A stretch of DNA of 64,000 bases from Actinorugispora endophytica (GTDB lineage: Bacteria; Actinomycetota; Actinomycetes; Streptosporangiales; Streptosporangiaceae): the NCBI RefSeq assembly GCF_004363075.1, contig NZ_SNYN01000014.1, positions 1 to 64,000 of the forward strand, read 5' to 3'. Each line of letters opens with the position of its first letter. The stretch's first letter is position 1. The notes under the pieces were generated by a model. The model did no database searches and was not told the DNA's origin. It saw only the letters and a program-made list of their open reading frames with translations. Below are positions 58,801-64,000 of this stretch, piece after piece. Both the position numbers and the translations under genes were made by a program.

Positions 58801-61800
58801 ACCGCTTCCCTCATGGGGTCGGCGGAGTCGTCCGCGGCTTCGCGGAGGGTCTCGGCCTCGTCGGGGAAGGGGAACCCGTCGGTCCGTGCGGCGTCGGCGA
58901 GGGCCTGGAGGAGGGTGGCCTCCCGGTGGTGCCGGGCGGCGCGCTGGTAGGTCTCGTAGAGTTCGAAGGCGCTGTCGGGGTCGGGGGCGGGGCCGAGCAG
59001 GGGCGCGGGGTCGGGTGCGGGGGCCAGGCCCAGGTTCGCGGCGACCCGCAGCGCGTATTCGCGGTAGGCGTTGTCGAGCTGCTGGACGGAGTCCGCGCTG
59101 TCCTCGTCGTTGTCGCGCAGGTCCTCGATCTGGGCGCGGATGTCCCCCAGGGCGTCTCTGTAGTAGTCCTCCGCCGCTTCCCTCCTGAGGTCGGCGGAGC
59201 CGTTCGCGGCTTCGCGGAGGGTCTCGGCCTCGTCGGGGAAGGGGAACCCGTCGGTCCGTGCGGTGTCGGCCAGGGCCTGGAGGAGGAAGGCCTCCCGGTG
59301 GTGCTGGGCGGCGCGCTGGTAGGCGGCGTGGAATTCGGGGGTGCTGTCGGGAGCGGGGGCGAGGCCGAGCAGGAACGCGGGGTTGGGGGCGGGGCCCAGG
59401 CCCAGGTGCTCGGCGAGCCGCAGCGCGTGGTCGGTGTAGTCGGTCCTGCGCTGTTCGGCCGCTTCGGGGTCGCCCTGCTCCTGCAACGTCTCGATCTGGG
59501 CGCGGATGTCGGCCATGTCCCGGCCGAGCGTGTAGGTCCGGGCCGTCCGCTCGGCGCGGTCGTGCGCGTTTTCGGCCGCCTCGCGCAGCGCGTCGGCCTC
59601 GCTGGCGAGGAAGATGTCGCCGTTCCCCACCGCGTCGGCCAGGGCCTGGAGGAGGGCGGCGTCCTGGTGGTGCCGGGCGGCGCGCTGGTGGGCGGTGTGG
59701 AGTCCGGGGGCGCTGTCGGGGTCGGGGGCGGGGCCGATCCGGGGGGTGGGATCGAGAGCCTGGCCGGGATCCAGCCTGAAGTGTCTGGCGAGCCGCAGCG
59801 CGTAGCCGCGGTAGGCGCTGTCGAGCCGCTGGGCGAAGTCCGCGCTGTCTTCGCTGCTGTCGCTGTACTCGCCGTTTTCGACGCGCAGGTTCTCGATCTG
59901 GCCGCGGGTGTGTGCCAGGGCCGCGATGAGGTAGGTCTCGGCGGCCTGGGCCGCGTCGGCGCGGATGGTTCCGGACTGGCCGTCGAGTGTGCCGGCTTCG
60001 GAGGGGAAAGGGAAGCCGTTGACGCGTGCGGCCCTGGCCAGGGCGGGGATCAGGACGTCTTCCCGGTGAGCCTGGGCGGCGCGCCGGTAGGCGGTGTGGA
60101 GTCCGGGGGCGAGGTCGGGTGAGGGGACGGGGGCGGGCGGGGGGCCGAGCAGGGGCCCGGGGTCGGGGCGGGGGCCCAGGCCAAGGTGCTCCGCGAGCGC
60201 CGCGGCGTCCCTGCGGTATTCGGCCGAGGCCTGCCGGACGGCGGCCTCGTCTCCCCGCGCCTGACTGATGCGGGCGCGGGCAACCGCCATGTTCAAGCCG
60301 AGTACGTAGGTGCGCGCCGCTCGGTTGGCGGAAAACTGGTATTGGGCGGCCTGGGCCTGCAGGAACGCGGTCTCGCCCGGAAGGGGGAAGCCGTCGGTGT
60401 GTGTGGCGTCGGCCAGGGCCTGGAGGCGGGCGGCCGTGTGGTCGACGCGAAGGGCCTGGATGCGGGCGGCTTCGAGTTCGGGACTGTTGCCGGAGGTCAG
60501 CAAAGGGGGGAGGTAGCGGGGCGGTTCCACGGCGAGGATCCGGGCGAGCTGCAGCGAGTGGCGGACGTAGGTCTGGGCGTGCTGATTGGCTTCGGCCGGG
60601 TTGTTCTGGGCGGCCGAGAACTGGGCGCGGACGCCGGCCATGTCCGCGCCGAGCCGCTGGATCGACACCGCCTGCTCAACGGTGTCCCGCGCGGTTTCGG
60701 CCAGCTCCTGCAGCGTGGTGGCCTCGTCGGGGAAGGGGAACCCGTCGGCCATGGCGACGTCGGCCAGGGCTTCGAGGAGGACGGCCTCGCGGTGGTCCCG
60801 GAGGGCCTGTTCGGGAAGTCCGGCGGGCTGGTCGGCGGCCGGGGCCAGTCCGAGGAGGTCGGCCAGGGCCAGTGCGTGGCGGCGGTAGTCGTCGTTGAGC
60901 GACCGGGCGCCCGCCTCGTCACCCTGGGCGTTCAGGGCCTCGACCTGCGTGTGGATCTGCGCCAGGACCGCGCCGCGGTAGTCCAGCGCCGTCTGGTGGG
61001 CGTGGGCGCGGGAGATGTCGGCCTGGTCGCCGAGTGCCGCGGTCTCGTCGGACAGGGGGGAGCCGCCAGTGGACTCGGCGTTGCCCAGGGCGCGGAGGCG
61101 TGCGGCGTCGCGGGAGGCGTCGGCGAGGGTCTGGAGGCGTGCGGCGTCGCGTGCGGCGTCGGAGGCGCGCTGGTGGGCGGCGTGGAGTTCGGGGGCGTTC
61201 GCGGGGTCGGGCGCGGGGCCGAGGCTGTCGGCGGGGTCGGGCGAGGAGGCCAGGCGCAGACTCTCGGCGAGGGCCAGGGCGTGGCGGCGGTAGTCGGCGG
61301 AGAGCTGTTCGATGGTGGCTTCGTCGCCTCGGGCGTGCGAGTCCTGGGCCTGGGCGCGGGCGTGGGCCATCGCGGTGCCGTGGTACTCCAGCGCGGCCTG
61401 TTCGGCGTGCGCGCGGGCGTTGTCGGCGAGTTCGCGCAGTGCGGTGGCTTCGGCGGGGAGAGGGAACCCGTCGGCGCGCGCGGCGTCGGCGAGGGTCTGG
61501 AGGCGTGCGGCGTCGCGTGCGGTGTCGATGGCCCGCTGGTGGGCGGTGTGGACCTCGGGCGCGGAGTCGAGCAGATCGGTGAGGTCGGGGGTGGTGTCCA
61601 GGCCGAGGTGGTCGGCGAGGGCCAGGGCGTGGCGGCGGTAGTCGGCGGCGGCCTCGTCGCCTCGGCCGCGCCGGCCCCCGGTCCGGGACCGGAGCAGGTC
61701 GAGGCCGAGCAGATGGGTCCGCGCCGCCTGGTCGGCGGTGTTCCGGGCGTTGCCGGCGAGTTCGCGCAGCGCGGTGGCTTCGGCGGGGAGGGGGAACCCG

Positions 61801-64000
61801 TCGGCGCGCGCGGCGTCGGCGAGGGTCTGGAGGCGTGCGGCGTCGCGTGCGGTGTCGATGGCGCGCTGGTGGGCGGTGTGGACCTCGGGCGCGGAGTCGA
61901 GCAGGTCGGTGAGGTCGGGGGTGGTGTCCAGGTCGAGGTGGTCGGCGAGGGCCAGGGCGTGGCGGCGGTAGTCGTCGGCGTGCTTTTCGGCGGTGGTTGC
62001 GTCGCCTCGGGCGTACAGGTCCTGGGCCTGGGCGCGGGCGTGGGCCATCGCGGTGCCGTGGTAGTCCAGTGCGGTCTGGTCGGCGTGCGCGCGGGCGAGT
62101 TCGGCCTGGTCGTCGAGCGTGCTGGCCTCGCCGGGGAAGGGGAACCCGTCGGCGCGCGCGGCGTCGGCCAGGACGCCGAAGCGGGAGGCTTCCTGGTGGG
62201 CGTCGGCGGCGCGTTGGTAGGCGGCGTGGACCTCGGGGGCGCTGTCGGGGCCGGGCACGGCACCGAACCGGTCGGTGAGGTCGGGGGTGGTGTCCAGGTC
62301 GAGGTGGTCGGCGAGGGCCAGGGCGTGGCGGCGGTAGTCGCCGGCGTACTGCTCGGCGGTGGTTGCGTCGCCTCGGGCGTACAGGTCCTGGGCCTGGGCG
62401 CGGGCGTGGGCCATCGCGGTGCCGTGGTAGTCCAGCGCGGTCTGGTCGGCGTGCGCGCGGGCGAGTTCGGCCTGGTCGTCGAGCGTGCTGGCCTCGCCGG
62501 GGAAGGGGAACCCGTCGGCGCGCGCGGCGTCGGCCAGGACGCCGAAGCGGGAGGCTTCCTGGTGGGCGTCGGCGGCGCGTTGGTAGGCGGCGTGGACCTC
62601 GGGGGCGCTGTCGGGGCCGGGCACGGCACCGAACCGGTCGGTGAGGTCGGGGGTGGTGTCCAGGTCGAGGTGGTCGGCGAGGGCCAGGGCGTGGCGGCGG
62701 TAGTCGCCGGCGTACTGCTCGGCGGCGGACTCCTCGCCCAGGGCGTACAGGTCCTGGGCCCGGGCCCGGGTGTCGGCGAGGGCCGCGCCGATCCGGTAGG
62801 AACGCGCCGCCTGGTCGGCGGTGTCCTGGGTGTTGCCGGCGAGTTCGCGCAGCGCGGTGGCTTCGGCGGGGAAGGGGAACCCGTCGGCGCGCGCGGCGTC
62901 GGCGAGGGCCTGGAGGCGTGCGGCGTCGCGTGCGGTGTCGGCGGCCCGCTGGTGGGCGGCGTGGAGTTCGGGGGCGCTGTCGGGGTCGGGGACGGCACCG
63001 AACCGGTCGGTGAGGTCGGGGGTGGTGTCCAGGTCGAGGTGGTCGGCGAGGGCCAGGGCGTGGCGGCGGTAGTCGCCGACGAGCCGCTGGGAGTCGGCCT
63101 CGTTGCCCCGGTGGCGGAGGACGTCGGCGTGGAGGCGGGTGTGGTTCAGGGCCGCGCCGCGGTAGTCCAACGCCGTCCGGGCGGCGTGGTCGCGGGCGGT
63201 CCGGGCGTCGTGGGCGAGCCGGTCGGCCTCGTCGGGGCGGGAGGACCCGTCGGCGCGCGCGGCGTCGGCCAGGGCGTCGAGGAGGGCGGCGTCCCGGTGG
63301 GCCTGGGCGGCCCGCTGGTAGGCGTCTCTCAGTGCTCCCTCCATCTGCCACGGCGCGGGGCCGAGACCGTGGTCGGTGGAGGGGCGGAGGCCGAGCCGGT
63401 CGACGGCCTCCAGCATGCGCAGGCGGGCGTCCTCAGTGGTTTGCCGGCCTCCGGCCCCGTCACCCTGCTCGTGCGAGGCCCGGGCCCGGATGTCGTTCTG
63501 GGTGACCCGGTCGCGCAGGTGGTCGATTTCCTGCCGTACCTCGGCCAGGCGCTGGTCGCCCTCGCCCTCGTCCACGGCCATCGGCTCGGGCCCGGGCTCG
63601 GTGGCCTGGACCTGCGGAGTGTAGGGGGGCGGGGCATCGGCGGGGACCTCCTCGGGATCCCCGAGGAAGGACCGGACGGCCGCAGGGGTGGTGTGCGGGG
63701 CGAGGATGTAGGTCGCGGCCCGGGTGTAGACGGTGGTGACGGTTCTGCTCCACTGGAACCTGCTGTCGATGAAGTGGTGGTTCCGCTGGGCGGTCGACAG
63801 GTCCCAGCTGTGGCGCGCGTCCCCGTCGCGGACCTCGTTCAGGTCGAATATCCGGTCCTGCCAGAGCCTGAACTCGTCGGCCAGGTTCTGGAGCAGTTCT
63901 CCCTCCGCGCGGAGCAGGCCGCGGATCTGGACCGCGGCGTCGAATCCGAGGGGGTCCTCGGCGGTGACGCCCAGGGAGCGGACGACGCGGGAGACGGCGT
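52893..64000 (-). CDS. Giant repeat protein with internal metzincin-like motif and C-terminal ADP-ribosyltransferase (polymorphic toxin candidate), 5' end outside window
   Basis: One minus-strand frame is open from the window edge to TAG 52893-52895, about 3,700 codons. ATG 63581 is the first Met in view. The frame upstream of it (RFQWSRTVTTVYTR, HTTPAAVRSFLGDPEE) is open and protein-like, so the real start lies beyond 64000. Domains in order: N-terminal unknown part; 16 tandem helical repeats (to about 57640); an unknown alpha/beta region; a protease-like segment with HELLHLLGLLDD and Met-turn NIMSG (56109-56237); two HHV modules; a Pro/Ala linker; an ADP-ribosyltransferase (about 53390-53990) with LHRGVD, SSTS and SEREILLPR; and a last HHV module. 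Giant actinobacterial toxins of this plan are usually exported by type VII-like or other systems. No immunity gene is adjacent. Confidence 0.88.
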   Translation of the reverse strand, partial: AVSRVVRSLGVTAEDPLGFDAAVQIRGLLRAEGELLQNLADEFRLWQDRIFDLNEVRDGDARHSWDLSTAQRNHHFIDSRFQWSRTVTTVYTRAATYILAPHTTPAAVRSFLGDPEEVPADAPPPYTPQVQATEPGPEPMAVDEGEGDQRLAEVRQEIDHLRDRVTQNDIRARASHEQGDGAGGRQTTEDARLRMLEAVDRLGLRPSTDHGLGPAPWQMEGALRDAYQRAAQAHRDAALLDALADAARADGSSRPDEADRLAHDARTARDHAARTALDYRGAALNHTRLHADVLRHRGNEADSQRLVGDYRRHALALADHLDLDTTPDLTDRFGAVPDPDSAPELHAAHQRAADTARDAARLQALADAARADGFPFPAEATALRELAGNTQDTADQAARSYRIGAALADTRARAQDLYALGEESAAEQYAGDYRRHALALADHLDLDTTPDLTDRFGAVPGPDSAPEVHAAYQRAADAHQEASRFGVLADAARADGFPFPGEASTLDDQAELARAHADQTALDYHGTAMAHARAQAQDLYARGDATTAEQYAGDYRRHALALADHLDLDTTPDLTDRFGAVPGPDSAPEVHAAYQRAADAHQEASRFGVLADAARADGFPFPGEASTLDDQAELARAHADQTALDYHGTAMAHARAQAQDLYARGDATTAEKHADDYRRHALALADHLDLDTTPDLTDLLDSAPEVHTAHQRAIDTARDAARLQTLADAARADGFPLPAEATALRELAGNARNTADQAARTHLLGLDLLRSRTGGRRGRGDEAAADYRRHALALADHLGLDTTPDLTDLLDSAPEVHTAHQRAIDTARDAARLQTLADAARADGFPLPAEATALRELADNARAHAEQAALEYHGTAMAHARAQAQDSHARGDEATIEQLSADYRRHALALAESLRLASSPDPADSLGPAPDPANAPELHAAHQRASDAARDAARLQTLADASRDAARLRALGNAESTGGSPLSDETAALGDQADISRAHAHQTALDYRGAVLAQIHTQVEALNAQGDEAGARSLNDDYRRHALALADLLGLAPAADQPAGLPEQALRDHREAVLLEALADVAMADGFPFPDEATTLQELAETARDTVEQAVSIQRLGADMAGVRAQFSAAQNNPAEANQHAQTYVRHSLQLARILAVEPPRYLPPLLTSGNSPELEAARIQALRVDHTAARLQALADATHTDGFPLPGETAFLQAQAAQYQFSANRAARTYVLGLNMAVARARISQARGDEAAVRQASAEYRRDAAALAEHLGLGPRPDPGPLLGPPPAPVPSPDLAPGLHTAYRRAAQAHREDVLIPALARAARVNGFPFPSEAGTLDGQSGTIRADAAQAAETYLIAALAHTRGQIENLRVENGEYSDSSEDSADFAQRLDSAYRGYALRLARHFRLDPGQALDPTPRIGPAPDPDSAPGLHTAHQRAARHHQDAALLQALADAVGNGDIFLASEADALREAAENAHDRAERTARTYTLGRDMADIRAQIETLQEQGDPEAAEQRRTDYTDHALRLAEHLGLGPAPNPAFLLGLAPAPDSTPEFHAAYQRAAQHHREAFLLQALADTARTDGFPFPDEAETLREAANGSADLRREAAEDYYRDALGDIRAQIEDLRDNDEDSADSVQQLDNAYREYALRVAANLGLAPAPDPAPLLGPAPDPDSAFELYETYQRAARHHREATLLQALADAARTDGFPFPDEAETLREAADDSADPMREAVEDYYRDVLRDTRDQIEELQEQGDPEAAEQRRTDYTDHALRLAEYLGLGPAPDPAALLGPAPDPDSAFEFYESYQRAAREQRESFLLRDLADALESDAFPFPDEAETLREFADDSAETMREAVEDYYGDALRDTRDQIEDLRDGDGEEDADAVQQLNDVYRGHALRLAGHLGLGPAPDPAPLLGPAPDPDSTPELHDRYQRAAREQRESFILRSLADAAERDDFPFPEEAETLREFADDSAETMREAVEDYYGDALRDTRDQIEDLRDNSDSDEDDEDSEDFLQDLNDEYRDQALRLAENLGLEPAPSAPGSLPGPAPDPDSAPELHTAYQRAAQHHRDAALLQALADAVENGDLSLSSEADTLRETAGNAHDRADRATREYRALTEGTSLPDPASAPGDVDAPAPRSAPGQAPAGQDHHSPAPAQADDTDKRHSVPFPNSFLTALDYSLSPKSLGTFTLPGDGTIQGGVLSHTTRPFLEWNRTVHDGHDATEVVVRLRRLGHGNIDGALVARAERDITDALESVVNNGRTVTDPDGTTHTVPYTLRDGSLLRLRVEIGAFHPQKSHADLVLRQTPNASPSPSLPDSVAPRILAHFGLTESTASQEKRSTPRVDAQGNPLPLPTLPPKVTATSLARLSFVTAPFSPGPPAATVHSDLAPSSAWEHNRDAAAVTPIDDLGVQRVNEFDVTRDTVTAQPAGVSGPHASGVSVTVPGNPPGAPKSFQAARMERYVTNRTGVSFDVRRVPVDPDKRTPGGPTHVRELTLRVAFDLDTPAARQRLAEARKALDRMINGRHRFTGPDGRPGDQLHVRLLDARDSSGPVHAQVKWLPTPPGGAVPRSNSANWAMDADPAVYVHELLHLLGLLDDYQESSKDQDQGSVFRRRPDQSRVDHSPSNIMSGAKEKTGVLNQKQLDLIGDITRIALDRDPDGPNVYYQPPVRIADLPRDARSRIAAILDPGQILSSGQVITLFGAYYDHHVRGRGVPQVLDEMPTGRQGSNTGIDAGLLHQLWTGWERNGAADSALAELRGHGLPADRVPRLEDLTGPPLDAHLADLSSGWTLTPGVSPHAKRAVFDAFYQHHVHRRDIDALTRENTRHLPGGTHEEQRKALLGQWEHWRLAGALDVTTRRLADGGFPRPSNGWRQTLDHPVPGSGLRPGQFRVDPHSADQGRLLDRTPAPSSAGSTVDKLTEGLRADNYELTGRSRETILAQVTAQLQGASDRVSVPVKLRALQTRVGSRRDGSGSSGSFRAEARGQTRSATATVETVRRAPRITSIHDQAPGTPGPHRRYAVAETPAALRITLRYGSHDVTVEGDHTVITEEFPAALLVPTGQTAQGGAQNAPSTAPARPDAAGLLADNGRAWTRTSTGWTEAAAGGSPAPAPAAPAHNGTPAPPTAQPAPAPAPQGATEASAAPRTATGSGDSGASAPRSEPPSMTDLFKQALLGAPEPEPAPEPEPVPAPAPDTEPAATPPADTDEPMPDLDSLPDIGLDLSALSPEDLQNLADWAAAQNPDLPDLDFDSLPDQADTRLPEQPDAPVPTDTDQWLKDVFGNDDDPVARNRRERPVLPYAEAVLPRLPQPSHWRGGPGEPSGEGMRDAVLFTNDDGAEWASRNMSSVDGRPMSEVLTEEQKESVYDYTGSGYALLKDGLRNGVVHEGNDDHYVDLVRNLDSAIAASPVLPESVVLHRGVDASYIKTMGADLGDPASMYGLVGTTHVERSYSSTSIGARSRHPYDAYFVIRAPKGHPALDAKPFSGFGGSEREILLPRETRFVVHSVYQRSAQKGSLFPVEDLWFIEIELVPHDWTPGDDWEPAARGDAHHGYQPGSEVEPHDLLSWDFDELPAQQTQSGPVAPPLSGQDLGPVAEGLGADLLPGLDQGFALPLLNAYYDHHVNGRPLDEALAPFVSGAVTAGQAAETANAQWRLWLDSGALYQALSALAARGVPVPAGLLDTLPRPSGASAEGSGDAG
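53390..53990 (-). other. ADP-ribosyltransferase domain (R-STS-ExE)
   Basis: Within the giant protein, the catalytic Arg is in VVLHRGVD (near 53740), the STS motif in RSYSSTSIGA (near 53635) and the ExE motif in GGSEREILLPRETRF (near 53510). The order and spacing match ADP-ribosylating exoenzyme toxins. The E-x-E pair (Glu-Arg-Glu) is typical of arginine-modifying members. All catalytic elements are present, so the domain is likely active. Confidence 0.85.
56100..56240 (-). other. Metzincin-like zinc protease motif inside the giant protein
   Basis: YVHELLHLLGLLDDY (HExxH at 56223-56237, third ligand Asp near 56205) fits HExxHxxGxxD. About 30 residues later SPSNIMSG (Met codon near 56112) supplies a metzincin-type Met-turn. 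Both halves of a metzincin active site are therefore present. Self-processing is one possible role. Confidence 0.7.
57640..63560 (-). repeat. Sixteen tandem helical repeats of about 105-125 residues
   Basis: Each unit carries a signature of the form LQALADAARADGFPFPxEA followed by a helical charged stretch, and a second signature DYRRHALALADHLGL, then a Pro/Asp-rich turn (PAPDPDSAPELHAAYQRA). I count 16 units. Units near the N-terminus are most alike; those towards 57640 are more diverged and more acidic. The array should form a long helical stalk. Confidence 0.85.
61991..62724 (-). repeat. Recent 366-bp tandem duplication in the repeat array
   Basis: 61991-62358 and 62357-62724 are almost identical at nucleotide level; I saw one mismatch (near 62075 versus 62441). 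The period of 366 bp equals 122 codons, so the reading frame is kept. This is a recent duplication of one repeat unit, and also a place where assembly errors may occur. Confidence 0.85.

Noticed and set aside
63579..63581. ATG 63581 as the true start of the giant protein
   Set aside because: No ribosome-binding site lies before it and the frame upstream is open with normal amino-acid composition to base 64000, so the start is outside the window.
63460..63753. Alternative short minus-strand ORF at the 5' end of the visible giant gene
   Set aside because: It is Arg/Pro/His-rich shadow sequence. The giant gene's own frame is open and protein-like across the same bases to the window edge.
47366..64000. 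A complete type VII secretion locus
   Set aside because: Only an EccA-class AAA+ protein is present. No WXG100, EccB, EccC, EccD or mycosin gene is visible.

Overview
The window is a high-GC (roughly 70-75 %) actinobacterial chromosome segment. Third codon positions are almost all G or C, many genes start with GTG or TTG, and there is an IdeR/DmdR-type iron box, a HelR homologue and an LPXTG-type surface protein. The gene content fits a Nocardiopsis-like or related filamentous actinomycete. That placement is inference; no rRNA or other phylogenetic marker is present. I see no tRNA, rRNA, insertion sequence, prophage or CRISPR array.

Layout. 0-1.4 kb: a two-gene operon of a 33-residue peptide and a PCMT-type methyltransferase with a C-terminal extension, which looks like a stand-alone aspartimide-forming RiPP (imiditide-like) locus. 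1.6-3.6 kb: a membrane protein and a MocR-type regulator. 3.7-4.5 kb: a lower-GC island with a HEPN-domain protein and a 64-residue partner. 4.5-7.7 kb: a siderophore ABC importer (two FecCD permeases and a FecE-type ATPase) behind an iron box. 8.3-12.2 kb: a BisC/TorA-type molybdoenzyme, a CitE-like lyase and a DoxX-like protein. 12.4-14.6 kb: a MprAB-like two-component system. 14.6-15.6 kb: a small zincin-like protein and a 58-residue ORF. 15.8-22.4 kb: a complete, translationally coupled Mrp Na+/H+ antiporter operon (AB fusion, C, D, E, F, G) divergent from a MarR regulator; its MrpC has an unusual coiled-coil tail.

23-31.9 kb: a DMT transporter, an HtrA-type protease, a sulfurtransferase with two membrane proteins, HelR, a DUF998 protein and a tandem universal stress protein. 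32.0-35.7 kb: an orphan ACP / ketosynthase / acyl-CoA-oxidase operon. 35.8-39.5 kb: release factor 3, a quinone oxidoreductase and a short-chain dehydrogenase. 39.5-40.3 kb: dispersed palindromes and a truncated anti-sigma-like kinase fragment. 40.3-42.9 kb: a copper-trafficking operon (CopC, PCu(A)C, Tat-exported DyP peroxidase).

43-64 kb is a cell-surface region. It holds a DUF3592 protein, a membrane-anchored propeller-like protein, an LPXTG protein with 18 DPPx repeats, a DUF11-like membrane protein, a beta-helix plus double CbxX/EccA-like AAA+ protein, and a single-pass Ser/Pro/Gly-rich protein. It ends with more than 11 kb of one reading frame that is still open at the window edge. This giant protein (at least about 3,700 residues) has 16 tandem helical repeats, an internal metzincin-like protease motif with a Met-turn, repeated HHV modules and a C-terminal R-STS-ExE ADP-ribosyltransferase. 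It looks like a giant polymorphic toxin and is the most striking feature here.

Two families of dispersed inverted repeats punctuate gene 3' ends. One family recurs as a module running from a TAG stop codon into a strong hairpin.
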